The position numbers and the translations under genes were made by a program. Shown piece by piece: positions 20,501 through 28,535 of a stretch of 64,000 bases of DNA. Where the stretch lies: positions 992,001 to 1,056,000 of the forward strand of contig NZ_WQBE01000001.1 of assembly GCF_013032005.1 (NCBI RefSeq), written 5' to 3'. Under the pieces are notes generated by a model that was not told the origin of the DNA, ran no database searches, and was given only the letters and a program-made list of their open reading frames with translations. This stretch comes from Ruegeria atlantica. GTDB taxonomy: Bacteria; Pseudomonadota; Alphaproteobacteria; Rhodobacterales; Rhodobacteraceae. Every line of letters begins with the position of its first letter. The stretch's first letter is position 1.

Positions 20501-21349
20501 TTCGCGCTGGTCAATCCGAATGAACGGATCGCAGTGCTGACGGAATGGCTGAACACCAGCCCCTTCTCGAACACGATTGCCTGGGAGTGGACCGGCGATC
20601 AGGAGGATCAAGAGGAATCCGGGGCCTTCCTGCAAAGCGCTTTCCTGGGTGCTTTGGGCCTGATGTTCGTGATCCTGCTGGCGCAGTTCAACTCGTTCTA
20701 CAACTCGGTACTGGTGCTGCTGGCGGTTGTTCTGTCGACCACCGGGGTTCTGATCGGAATGATCGTTATGGGGCAACCGTTCTCGATCATCATGACCGGC
20801 ACGGGCATCGTGGCGCTGGCAGGGATCGTGGTGAACAACAACATCGTTCTGATCGACACCTATCAGGAATACAGCCGCTATATGCCCCGGATCGAAGCCA
20901 TCATCCGCACGGCTGAGGCGCGTATCCGTCCGGTTCTGCTGACCACATTGACCACGATGGCTGGTCTGACACCCATGATGTTCGGCCTGTCGCTGGACTT
21001 CATCAATGGTGGTTATTCGATCAACAGCCCCACCGCGTTGTGGTGGAAGCAGCTGGCCACGGCGGTGGTCTTCGGATTGGGCATTGCGACGGTTCTGACG
21101 CTGATCGTGACGCCTTCACTGTTGGCGTTGCGCGTTTGGGTTTCGACCTACACGATATGGCTGGGCCGGGCACTGGCGCGCGCGACATCCGGTCGATCCA
21201 GCCAATTGGCGCAGGATATGGCGATTGGCAAAGCCGTCCGTCAGGCACAAGCGACCGAGGTGGTCTGGGGCGACGAAACGCCCCCTGCGTCCAAAGATGC
21301 CCAGGCGCCCGAACATCCGCCGGGATCACCCCTAAAGGCGGCAGAATAA
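17576..21349 (+). CDS. RND efflux permease (AcrB-type), enlarged
   Basis: A 1257-residue RND transporter, about 200 residues longer than the ~1040 usual for AcrB. It has the family start (a helix then FAYVSLPKEGEPDIEIP), the TM4 proton-relay motif GMLVDGAIVVVEY with a single aspartate (D402) where AcrB has DD, and TM10 GIVVNNNIVLIDTY. Extra length falls in two places: an added, probably two-helix, segment at about 505-563 in the central cytoplasmic loop and an insertion at about 915-985 in the second porter domain. Substrate unknown. It is translationally coupled to the adaptor gene. Confidence 0.93.
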   Translation: MTGLVAWAAHRARMVLAFIAISLIVGGFAYVSLPKEGEPDIEIPALFVSVQFPGISAEDSENLLIKPMETELADLDGLKEMTATAAEGYAGIALEFEFGWDKTAIMADVRDAMNSAQADFPEGAEQYSLFEINFSEFPIVIVNLTGAVPERTMARIAKDLQDDLESLDSVLEAGIAGNRDELLEVIIDPLRLEAYNVSADELITVVQNNNQLIAAGEVDSAQGTFSVKIPSSFKTAEDVYSLPVKVNGDRVVTMGELAQINYTFEDREGTARFDNQSTVALQVVKRKGYNLIDTVDDVKATLAAAQEKWPAELQAAVDVGTSNDQSRIVDSMVRQLEGSVLTAIALVMIVVLASLGTRAALLVGFAIPTSFLLSFAFLAVMGVTISNMVMFGLILAVGMLVDGAIVVVEYADKRIKEGIGPMHAYVEAAQRMFWPIVSSTATTLCAFLPMLFWPGVPGEFMKMLPITLIFVLSSSLIVALIYLPVVGGVSGRMSRTFDRTSNWLRSVAPWWVRAIMVPPSLYMIFLGAMQMLNPDYLLPGGVLSGALLFVFGGFAGSVTLSAAKIERQKQERVHTAREHSVFGYLIKFLVGNPVMPLVSIMAVGFCVWQVMSYYGENNRGVEFFVETEPEQATAYVRARGNLSLQEKDAMVLAAEEVIGAHPAVTNVFAFAGEGGLNQNNGGAEAPADTVGRVQFEITPWEDRPTLTEPAFFGLFDREIIAPEYDGDFVLDELNAELAKLPGFIVEILPLEQGPASAKPVHLRIKGDGWEELTTATEAARAVFDETPGLIKIEDTMPLPGIDWQIDVDVAKAGRFGADVATVGAMVQLVTRGILLGEMRPDNTDEEVEIRVRLPEQDRVLSTLDSLKVRTPDGLVPLSNFVTRQPVAKLAEINRIDQQRYYDVKADVEPGLSKVVVDGPDGTEQRLAVVRAVEEGADANGTTITSSDGTVFELFQLTGAETVEDLRTAIAGEGARFALVNPNERIAVLTEWLNTSPFSNTIAWEWTGDQEDQEESGAFLQSAFLGALGLMFVILLAQFNSFYNSVLVLLAVVLSTTGVLIGMIVMGQPFSIIMTGTGIVALAGIVVNNNIVLIDTYQEYSRYMPRIEAIIRTAEARIRPVLLTTLTTMAGLTPMMFGLSLDFINGGYSINSPTALWWKQLATAVVFGLGIATVLTLIVTPSLLALRVWVSTYTIWLGRALARATSGRSSQLAQDMAIGKAVRQAQATEVVWGDETPPASKDAQAPEHPPGSPLKAAE

Positions 21350-21352
21350 AAG

Positions 21353-21384
21353 AATGGCGAGCCCAACGGTTCGCCATTATTCGT
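21353..21384 (+). terminator. hairpin after the RND permease gene
   Basis: An 8-bp stem (AATGGCGA at 21353-21360 with TCGCCATT at 21371-21378) closes a 10-base loop and is followed by a T-rich tail. It lies directly after the RND stop and before the convergent small secreted protein gene, so it may serve both directions. Confidence 0.6.
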
Positions 21385-21395
21385 TTCAGACAGTC

Positions 21396-21719
21396 TTAGT
21401 CAGTAAAGACGTATTCACCCAGATCGCACAGGTCTACGCCGTAATCTTCCGCGCTGGACCCGTCGGAAAACGCGCCGCGAATATCATAGACACAGTTGGT
21501 CAGACCGTCAGCAATCAACACGTCTGCTTCGTATCCCGGCGCGATGTAATCGCCTTGCAGCAAGTTTGCTTCCCATTCATTGGACGCACTTGCCGAGACA
21601 TTGAATTCGACCAGATCGACGCTGCTTTCATTACCCAGCAAAAATACCAGATCCTCGGCGGAGGCGGTCGACGCAAACAGCGACGCCAGAACGATCGGCG
21701 TAGCAAAGAACTTCTTCAT
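21396..21719 (-). CDS. small secreted protein of unknown function
   Basis: A 107-residue protein with a clear Sec signal peptide (MKKFFATPIVLASLFASTASA, cleavage before EDLVF). The mature part is acidic, about 86 residues, with two cysteines (TNCVYDI and VDLCDLG) that could form a disulfide. The pattern of an exported small beta-rich domain resembles uncharacterised Rhodobacterales periplasmic proteins. I recognise no functional family. It stands alone between convergent and same-strand neighbours. Confidence 0.7.
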   Translation of the reverse strand: MKKFFATPIVLASLFASTASAEDLVFLLGNESSVDLVEFNVSASASNEWEANLLQGDYIAPGYEADVLIADGLTNCVYDIRGAFSDGSSAEDYGVDLCDLGEYVFTD

Positions 21720-21872
21720 TAGTGTTTCCCTGATTTATTGCCCAACACCACTCGGTTGGTACTGCCCGTCATAACGGAGCAATATCATCGGTCAATCGGC
21801 AATCACCCACAGTCAGAGTGCTGGTCGTAGCGCAAGACTTAGTTGCAACAAAATCTTGTCAGAAGGAGCGGG

Positions 21873-22277
21873 TCACTTGGACAGACGGGTCCATTTCTGG
21901 TGCCCGCACACAACATGCTCGCATCCGCGCACGGTCAAGGTGTCACCGCTCAGCGTCATTTGCGGCACCACATCCACATTGACCATGGGAATCCAGAAAT
22001 CACCGCCGCCATATTTGCCGCCCCCTTCGCTGGCCACATCCCAGAATAGCTTTTTGCCGATGTTGGGGGTCTGCACCTCTTTCCCAGATTTGTCATAGGC
22101 CGATTGAATCTGACCACAGAACTTGTCTCCGCAGGCAGATATCTGGATATGCGAAATCAGGTTCTTGCGATCCGGTTCGGTTTTCCAGACACCGACAATG
22201 GGATCAGCCGCCGCCATCACTGGCATCAGCACGGCAATCACGACCGGAACAACAGAGGTTCTTTTTAATCTGCGCAT
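21873..22277 (-). CDS. DUF2147 family periplasmic protein
   Basis: A 134-residue exported protein. A signal peptide (residues 1-24, ending VMAAA) precedes the DUF2147 opening DPIVGVWKTEPDRKNLISHIQI, with a conserved Cys pair (ACGDKFCGQI) and the C-terminal RGCEHVVCGHQKWTR. The family adopts a lipocalin-like fold; its function is unknown. The ATG at 22277 is preceded by GGAG eight bases upstream and is preferred over the TTG codon just before it. It is followed upstream by the Atm1-like exporter gene on the same strand. Confidence 0.85.
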   Translation of the reverse strand: MRRLKRTSVVPVVIAVLMPVMAAADPIVGVWKTEPDRKNLISHIQISACGDKFCGQIQSAYDKSGKEVQTPNIGKKLFWDVASEGGGKYGGGDFWIPMVNVDVVPQMTLSGDTLTVRGCEHVVCGHQKWTRLSK

Positions 22278-22341
22278 CAAACCAACTCCTCCAAAAACCC
22301 ATTCAGTATATCACATAGTCCAGTCGGAGGACGGTTTCGGT

Positions 22342-24165
22342 TCAGGCAGCCTGCGCATCCGATTGCTGACGGCTCCACAGTTGCGCATAACGACCCTCGC
22401 GTTGCAGCAGCTCATCATGGGTGCCCTGCTCCAATATCTCGCCTTGCTCCAAAACAACGATACGGTCGGCCTCGGCGATGGTGCTGAGACGATGCGCGAT
22501 GGTCAGAACCGTACGCCCCTCTCCGGCCCGCGCCAAAGCATCCTTGATGTCCTGCTCGGTGTCGGTATCCAGTGCCGAGGTCGCCTCGTCCAGCAACAGG
22601 ATCGGGGGATTCTTCAACAAAGTGCGCGCAATACCGACCCGCTGTTTTTCACCGCCGGACAGTTTCAGCCCACGCTCACCAACCTTGGTGTCATACCCTT
22701 CGGGCAGCGTTACAACGAATTCGTGAATCTGGGCTGCCTTGGCTGCGGCTTCGACCTCTTCCTGAGTGGCGCCATCGCGGCCATAGGCGATGTTGTAGCG
22801 GATCGTATCGTTGAACAGCACCGTATCCTGTGGCACCACACCGATGGCGGCATGCAGACTGTTCAGGGTCACGTCGCGCACATCCTGCCCGTCGATCCTC
22901 AGCGCTCCGCCAGTCACATCATAGAACCGGAACAGCAGCCGCCCGATGGTGGATTTACCCGAACCGGTGGCCCCGACAATAGCCACGGTCTGCCCCGCCG
23001 GAACGGTCAGTGAGATGCCTTTGAGGATTTCACGATCCGCATCATAACCAAACCGCACGTTGTCCAGCGTCACCTCGCCGCCATTGATCGCAAGGTTCGG
23101 CGCGCAGGGCTTGTCTGTTACCTCGGTAGGTTGTTCCAGCAGATCAAACATCTGCCCCATATCGACCAGCGATTGACGGATTTCACGATACACCGTGCCC
23201 AGAAAGTTCAACGGCACGGTGATTTGGATCATGTAGGCGTTGACCATGACAAAATCACCCACGGTCAGCGTACCATTCTGCACACCGATGGCGGCCAAAA
23301 CCATCACGCCGATCAGTCCGCAGGTGATCAGAAAAGACTGCCCGAAATTCAGGAAGGCCAGCGAATAAGCCGTTTTCAGCGCCGCGCCAGCATAGGCTTT
23401 CATCGAGACATCATAGCGTTCAGCTTCGCGCTGTTCGGCGTTGAAATATTTGACGGTTTCAAAGTTCAGCAGACTATCGATAGCGCGCTGGTTGGCCTCA
23501 GTATCCTGATCGTTCATCTCGCGCCGCAGTTTAACGCGCCACTCAGTCACCGCGAAGGTGAACCAGATATAAAGCGCAATGGTCACCGCGACGACGACCA
23601 GATACCAGACATCGAACAGCCACATAAGGATGATCGCGACCAGTAGCAATTCCAGGATCAGCGGCCCGATGGAAAACAACAGGAACCGCAACAGGAATTC
23701 CACACCCTTCACCCCGCGCTCAATGATCCGGCTGAGACCGCCGGTTCGGCGCGTCACGTGATAGCGCATCGACAATTGATGAATGTGCTGGAAGGTTTCC
23801 AGCGCCAGCGCCCGCAACGCCCGTTGCCCGACCGGGGCAAAAGACGCGTCGCGCAGCTGCTGAAATCCCACGGTCATCATCCGTGCAACACCGTAGGCTA
23901 CGGTTAATCCTACCGCTCCCAGCGCCAGTGGCGGTACGCCCTCACCGGCTAGACCGTCGACCGCGCCCTTGTACAAAATTGGCGTGTACACCGCGATTAG
24001 CTTGGCCAGAACCAACATTCCCATTGCCAACACAACACGGCGTTTGACCCAAGGTTCGTCCTCGGGCCAGAGGTATGGTGATACCTTGCGGATCGTGCGC
24101 CAGCCGGAGCGGCGCTCGTTCGTTTCTGGCATGTCGTCTGAATGCATCGGGGCTGATCGTCTCAT
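22342..24165 (-). CDS. Atm1/ABCB7-type ABC exporter
   Basis: A 607-residue half-transporter: six-helix membrane domain then an ATPase domain. Atm1-specific stretches include RTGGLSRIIERGVKGVEF and LLNFETVKYFNAE. The ATPase has Walker A GATGSGKST, signature LSGGEKQRVGIAR and Walker B ILLLDEATSALD, followed by the H-loop TIAHRLSTI. Bacterial Atm1 homologues export glutathione conjugates and give heavy-metal tolerance; mitochondrial ones export a sulfur species for Fe-S assembly. ATG at 24165 has AGGA upstream; a GTG one codon earlier is less likely. Confidence 0.9.
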   Translation of the reverse strand: MRRSAPMHSDDMPETNERRSGWRTIRKVSPYLWPEDEPWVKRRVVLAMGMLVLAKLIAVYTPILYKGAVDGLAGEGVPPLALGAVGLTVAYGVARMMTVGFQQLRDASFAPVGQRALRALALETFQHIHQLSMRYHVTRRTGGLSRIIERGVKGVEFLLRFLLFSIGPLILELLLVAIILMWLFDVWYLVVVAVTIALYIWFTFAVTEWRVKLRREMNDQDTEANQRAIDSLLNFETVKYFNAEQREAERYDVSMKAYAGAALKTAYSLAFLNFGQSFLITCGLIGVMVLAAIGVQNGTLTVGDFVMVNAYMIQITVPLNFLGTVYREIRQSLVDMGQMFDLLEQPTEVTDKPCAPNLAINGGEVTLDNVRFGYDADREILKGISLTVPAGQTVAIVGATGSGKSTIGRLLFRFYDVTGGALRIDGQDVRDVTLNSLHAAIGVVPQDTVLFNDTIRYNIAYGRDGATQEEVEAAAKAAQIHEFVVTLPEGYDTKVGERGLKLSGGEKQRVGIARTLLKNPPILLLDEATSALDTDTEQDIKDALARAGEGRTVLTIAHRLSTIAEADRIVVLEQGEILEQGTHDELLQREGRYAQLWSRQQSDAQAA

Positions 24166-24226
24166 CACGTTCCTGGTCTGCGGTCAGAGATAGCCCCCCG
24201 CCCCCGCAGGGGCCAGAGGCTAAAGC

Positions 24227-25573
24227 TTATTCGGGGATCGTGAAGATCTGCCCGGGATAGATCAGGTCCGGATCACGGATCGCGCTCCGGTTGGCTTCGA
24301 ACAGCTTCACATACAGGACACCGTCGCCAAACCGTTCGCGGGAAATGGCCCAGAGCGTGTCACCCTTCTGCACAGTGACCGACCGGATCGGCGGGGCATC
24401 CTCTGCTGCCTCGGGGCTATCCGTCGCCTCGGCGGCGCGCAGCACTTCGGTGGCCTCACGTTTGAATGGCGTTTCAATACGGCTAACGACGGTACCATCC
24501 GGTGCAATCTCGTCAGCGCGCAGGGTGTAGACGCCGGGGTCGACCCCGTCCAACTCGCTGCGCCATTTGCCGTCATCGGCCGGGGACAGATCATCGACCA
24601 GCCGGTTGTCCAAATACAGGCGCACAGCCGATCCATCCGGTACCCGGCCTGTCAGTTCAACCTCGCCAGCATCGGAGTACCCAATGGTGTCGAGTGCGAT
24701 CTGTTCCGGTTCCTGCGGTTGGCTTGTTGGACCTTGCACCAGTTCAACCCCGTCCTCCCCAGACCGCAGGATAGCGACCTGTTGATCCGGCGTGTCCTCA
24801 GCCGGAGCCTCGGCAACCTGTTCCGTTTGACCTTCGGTCGACGGCGCGTCAGTTTCAGCCGTGTCGGAAGAGGGCAAGTCAGTGGCAGCCGTGTCGGTCG
24901 ACGCCGCCTGATCCGTTTCGGTTGCCTGCGCCACTTCGGGTTCTTGCGTTACATCCTCAGCCGTATCCGCGACAGAAACAGCGTCATCCGCAGCTTCAGG
25001 TTCGGGCAGTGCAGCAATCACGTAGTCGTCCGAGCGCACCGGTTGATCGCCCTGCGTCTCCAACGTCAAACCGCGCGCTGTATCGGCGAATGGAATCGAA
25101 ACGAATTCGGCAAACTGACCGCTAGGATCGACCGTGAAACTATGCACCGCTTCTCCGTCCAGCAGCACGTTGACCTCGGAACCCGGTTCGGCAGAACCTG
25201 ACAGAACCGTATTGCCGTCCGATTCAACAAAAATTTGATCCAACAGCGGTTTCACAGGCGGCTCAGCTTGGGCTGCCTCTTCCTCAGCCGGTGTTTCAGG
25301 CACCGCCTCTTCGGCAGCAGGTGGGGTCGCAGCCTCGGCGCTTTGCTCATCTTCTGCGGCAGGTGGTGTGGAACTTTCGGCAGGTTGCTCAGCGGGCTCA
25401 GCGCTGTCCTCCTGGGTCTGAACTGCGACTTCGACCTCTGGTGCCGGTTCTTCCGAGTCCCCCCCGACCATACCGGACCAGTACAATCCACCCGCTCCGA
25501 TTAAAACTGCGATACCGGCGATCACCCCCCAGGTGAAGGTGCCAGAGCTTCCGCTTCCCGACTCGGCGTTCAT
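24227..25573 (-). CDS. LysM-domain membrane-anchored protein
   Basis: A 448-residue protein. One membrane helix lies near the N-terminus (TFTWGVIAGIAVLIGAGG). A long Glu/Ala/Pro/Thr-rich, probably disordered, region runs to about residue 260, with two short Ig-like segments (VFVESDGNTVLSGSAEPGS and IGYSDAGEVELTGRVPDGS). A C-terminal LysM domain (VTVQKGDTLWAISRERFGDG to YPGQIFTIPE) binds peptidoglycan. The start at 25573 has AAAGGA upstream; a longer reading begins inside non-conserved sequence. Probable periplasmic peptidoglycan-binding protein. Confidence 0.88.
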   Translation of the reverse strand: MNAESGSGSSGTFTWGVIAGIAVLIGAGGLYWSGMVGGDSEEPAPEVEVAVQTQEDSAEPAEQPAESSTPPAAEDEQSAEAATPPAAEEAVPETPAEEEAAQAEPPVKPLLDQIFVESDGNTVLSGSAEPGSEVNVLLDGEAVHSFTVDPSGQFAEFVSIPFADTARGLTLETQGDQPVRSDDYVIAALPEPEAADDAVSVADTAEDVTQEPEVAQATETDQAASTDTAATDLPSSDTAETDAPSTEGQTEQVAEAPAEDTPDQQVAILRSGEDGVELVQGPTSQPQEPEQIALDTIGYSDAGEVELTGRVPDGSAVRLYLDNRLVDDLSPADDGKWRSELDGVDPGVYTLRADEIAPDGTVVSRIETPFKREATEVLRAAEATDSPEAAEDAPPIRSVTVQKGDTLWAISRERFGDGVLYVKLFEANRSAIRDPDLIYPGQIFTIPE

Positions 25574-25699
25574 TCTTTTCCTTTCACTCCGCAGCGCAAG
25601 TGCCGTGCCTTCAACACATTCTGCCCGGCGGTTGAGCCAATCTATCAATCCCGCTATCAGGGGTCAAAAGCCCAGGCACAACCCCGGAGAGCGTTCACG

Positions 25700-26251
25700 A
25701 TGTCTCAGAAATCTGTTTGTGTGTATTGCGGGTCACGCAATGGCGCAAATTCCGCCTATTCCGAAGCCGCAAGTGCATTCGGAACGATGCTGGCACAAGA
25801 AGGCTGGCGTTTGGTCTATGGCGCCGGGGATGTCGGCCTGATGGGCGAAGTTGCCCGTGCTGCGCAATCCGCTGGCGGCGACACATTCGGCGTGATCCCC
25901 GTTCACCTGCTGAAACGCGAGGTCGGCAAAACCGACCTGACCCGCTTTGTGGTCACCGAAACGATGCACGAGCGCAAAAAGGTCATGATCATGAATGCAG
26001 ATGCTGTGGTCGTGCTTCCGGGCGGCCCGGGGTCGCTGGATGAGCTGTTCGAGGCGCTGACATGGCGGCAGCTGGGCCTGCATGACAAACCCATTCTGGT
26101 AATGAACGTGGATGGTTACTGGGACGCGCTGCACGAGCTGGTGCAGCGCGTCATCGGTCAGGGGTTCGCGGATGAGTCGTTGGCGGATTACATCACTTGG
26201 GTTGATGATCCGGCCTCGGCGATGTCGACACTGCGCGGGTTCCTGACCTGA
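25700..26251 (+). CDS. LOG-family protein (TIGR00730, cytokinin riboside 5'-monophosphate phosphoribohydrolase-like)
   Basis: A 183-residue Rossmann-fold protein beginning SVCVYCGSRNGAN with the family motif LPGGPGSLDELFEALTWRQLG (usually PGGxGTxxE; here Thr is replaced by Ser). Bacterial LOG proteins hydrolyse nucleoside monophosphates to base and ribose 5-phosphate. Length is standard. ATG at 25700 has a GGAG about 12 bases upstream. It is divergent from the LysM gene and convergent with the host-attachment family gene. Confidence 0.88.
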   Translation: MSQKSVCVYCGSRNGANSAYSEAASAFGTMLAQEGWRLVYGAGDVGLMGEVARAAQSAGGDTFGVIPVHLLKREVGKTDLTRFVVTETMHERKKVMIMNADAVVVLPGGPGSLDELFEALTWRQLGLHDKPILVMNVDGYWDALHELVQRVIGQGFADESLADYITWVDDPASAMSTLRGFLT

Positions 26252-26295
26252 CCGGTGGACGGAACGCTGAGACCGCCCACCGGGGGATAAATCGG

Positions 26296-26745
26296 CTAAA
26301 CTGCCGGGTTCAGGCGGCTGGTCAGAAGCTTTTCGACCTTGTGCATTGGGTGGTTGGTCAGGGTCTTGTCCACCTCGGCCACGACCTTGGCAAGTACCTC
26401 GCTGTGCAGGCGACGGCGCAACAGGCCCAGCACATGCGGGCTGGCAACCAGAACCAACCGATTGAAGGCCCCTTTCAATCCCTTACGGTTTAGAAGATTG
26501 GCAACATCCTGCACGAAAAGGGATTTGGCGTGGGTCTTCCAGTTTGGCTCTTCAACCGACGATTTCTGGTTCGGCCCGGTATCAAAGCGCCGCCCGGCCC
26601 GGTCGGTGGGTCGGCTAACCCCATCCTGTTCTTCAACCGAAACAACCACCAGATTGGGGTCTTCGGCATCGGTGATGTTCTCGACGAACAACGCCTTTTC
26701 CCCATCGGCAATAACAACCCAGGTTCCCTGTTCAAGTGCGACCAT
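26296..26745 (-). CDS. host attachment family protein (Host_attach/baeRF-like)
   Basis: A 149-residue soluble protein with the family pattern WVVIADGEKALFVEN near the N-terminus, GRRFDTGPNQKSSVEEPNWK in the middle and LVLVASPHVLGLLRRRL to the C-terminus. The family was named from an Agrobacterium plant-attachment phenotype and is structurally related to archaeal release-factor-like domains; its biochemical role is unsettled. GGAGATCACG precedes the ATG. It forms a single-gene unit; the 207 bases upstream show nothing I can name. Confidence 0.8.
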   Translation of the reverse strand: MVALEQGTWVVIADGEKALFVENITDAEDPNLVVVSVEEQDGVSRPTDRAGRRFDTGPNQKSSVEEPNWKTHAKSLFVQDVANLLNRKGLKGAFNRLVLVASPHVLGLLRRRLHSEVLAKVVAEVDKTLTNHPMHKVEKLLTSRLNPAV

Positions 26746-26952
26746 CGTGATCTCCTGTCATGTTTCTACGGCCATCCCTCAATTAACAGGCATAGGTTTA
26801 CCCTGACGCAACCAAAGGTTTCCGGCGCGTTGCCTGTGCATTTTCATATGGTTAGCGGTTCTCTCCCTCCGCCACACCCAAGGTAGGCACTGCGAGGTTG
26901 CGTGCAAACCCGTCTCAGTATGAAACTTTGTTCATAGGCGGGTTTTCTCCTG

Positions 26953-27831
26953 TCAGGCTGACAGTTCGATCACCGTGATTTCGGGCGTTACACCAAAACG
27001 AACGGGCAGGATCGAACACCCGATCCCACCAGACACGACCAAATCGCGTCCGTCTTCGTGTACATGCCCATAGGCATAACGATTTCCGTACTTGGACGGC
27101 ACCACCGGCGACCAACCAAACAGCCGCACCTGCCCACCATGCGTGTGGCCGGACAAAGTCAGCGCCACATTTTCCGGGATGTCGGGAAAGATATCAGGCT
27201 CATGCGCCATCATTACCACGGGCGCGTCGTCGGTCACTTGCGCCATGGTTCCCGGCAGATCATCCAGACCCACAAGCTTGCCATTGCGTCTGAAGGCAAG
27301 TTGATCCTCAAGCCCGGCCAGCCAGATGCCCAAATCGTCCAGGCGCATTGCCTCGTTGGACAGCACTGTAATGCCCTGCCCCTGAAACGCGGTGGCGAAT
27401 TTGTTCGGCCCACCGCCACGCCGTTGGGCATCCTCATCATCCCACCAGTCATGGTTTCCGAGAACAGCATAAACTCCGCTGCGCGCCTCAAGCTGTCCAA
27501 GAACCGGAGCCAGATCTTCAGCTTCGACTTTAGCGGTGATGCCGTCGTAGTGGCCCGCATAATCCCCCAACAGCAAGATCAGATCGGGGGCCAGTGCATT
27601 GGTACGCCGCACTACCTGCCGGACACGATCAAGGCCGACATAAGGCTCACCAACGTGCAGATCGGACAGAACCGCGATCCGTAGCGGCTGCGCTGTCCAA
27701 TCCTTGCGCCGCACGCGCCACTTGCGCACGCGCAATCGCAGCGAGGGCTCGATAAAAAACCCATAGGCTGCAACAAACAGGCCTGCCAGCGTGGTCGCCA
27801 GCAGGCCCTTTATGAACCTTCTGCGGTTCAA
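26953..27831 (-). CDS. membrane-associated metallophosphoesterase (YkuE/YaeI-like)
   Basis: A 292-residue calcineurin-like phosphoesterase. Metal-binding motifs appear in order: SDLHVG (about 57), GDYAGHYDG, GNHDWWDDE, then AHEPD and SGHTHGGQVR near the C-terminus. The N-terminus (NRRRFIKGLLATTLAGLFVAA) is a twin-arginine-like signal anchor, typical of YkuE. No ATG is available; the reading starts with TTG at 27831, four bases after the sodB stop on the opposite side of a short junction on the same strand, so it is likely co-transcribed with sodB. Confidence 0.87.
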   Translation of the reverse strand: MNRRRFIKGLLATTLAGLFVAAYGFFIEPSLRLRVRKWRVRRKDWTAQPLRIAVLSDLHVGEPYVGLDRVRQVVRRTNALAPDLILLLGDYAGHYDGITAKVEAEDLAPVLGQLEARSGVYAVLGNHDWWDDEDAQRRGGGPNKFATAFQGQGITVLSNEAMRLDDLGIWLAGLEDQLAFRRNGKLVGLDDLPGTMAQVTDDAPVVMMAHEPDIFPDIPENVALTLSGHTHGGQVRLFGWSPVVPSKYGNRYAYGHVHEDGRDLVVSGGIGCSILPVRFGVTPEITVIELSA

Positions 27832-27834
27832 GGA

Positions 27835-28434
27835 TTACATCCGCGATGCAACGTTTTCCCAGTTCACCAGATTGTCGAGGAAGTTCGACAGGTAAGCCGG
27901 GCGTTTGTTGCGGAAATCGATGTAATACGAGTGCTCCCAGACGTCACAACCCAGCAGCGCTGTCTGACCAAAGCACAGCGGGTTCACGCCGTTTTCGGTC
28001 TTGGTTACAGCCAGCGAACCGTCCGAGTTCTTGACCAGCCACGCCCAGCCCGAACCGAACTGACCAGCACCAGCAGCGCTGAACTGCGACTTGAATTCGT
28101 CAACCGAGCCAAAGCTCTCGGTCAGGGCTTTTTCCAACTCACCCGGCATGGCGTTGCCTCCGGGGCCCATCATTTCCCAGAACTGGTTGTGGTTCCACAG
28201 TTGGCTGATGTTGTTGAAGATGCCGTTCTGCGCGACTGCGTTTGCGTCGTAGGTGCCAACGATGATCTCTTCCAGCGATTTGCCGTCCCACTCGGTTCCG
28301 GCGATCAGCTTGTTGCCGTTGTCGACATATGCCTTGTGGTGCAGATCGTGGTGATATTCCAGCGTTTCTGCGGACATTCCCTTGGCTGCCAGCGCGTCAT
28401 GTGCATAAGGAAGATCAGGAAGTTCAAAAGCCAT
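27835..28434 (-). CDS. sodB: superoxide dismutase, Fe type
   Basis: A 199-residue SOD. Metal ligands are visible in ETLEYHHDLHHKAYV (His28), SQLWNHNQFWEMM (His) and DVWEHSYYIDF (Asp and His). The glutamine in FNNISQLWNH is at the position typical for iron-type enzymes. It converts superoxide to oxygen and hydrogen peroxide in the cytoplasm. ATG at 28434 is preceded by AGGGGG; an in-frame upstream start adding 21 residues has no family support. The metallophosphoesterase gene follows directly. Confidence 0.96.
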   Translation of the reverse strand: MAFELPDLPYAHDALAAKGMSAETLEYHHDLHHKAYVDNGNKLIAGTEWDGKSLEEIIVGTYDANAVAQNGIFNNISQLWNHNQFWEMMGPGGNAMPGELEKALTESFGSVDEFKSQFSAAGAGQFGSGWAWLVKNSDGSLAVTKTENGVNPLCFGQTALLGCDVWEHSYYIDFRNKRPAYLSNFLDNLVNWENVASRM

Positions 28435-28535
28435 GTCGGCCCCCTGTAATAAATGTAAGTTGCGGTTCCCAAGGTTAAATGCTTTGACAGTCGCCATAGG
28501 TCAAGGCCCGTGACAATAAAACCCGGAGGTCCGCG

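Noticed and set aside
26252-26295. Complementary CCGGTGG/CCACCGG arms between the LOG and host-attachment genes
   Set aside because: The arms are short with an 18-base loop and no T run, so I do not call a terminator.
28435-28497. A 21-residue N-terminal extension of sodB
   Set aside because: Fe/Mn-SODs begin at MAFELPDLPY, and a strong ribosome site lies just upstream of that ATG at 28434.
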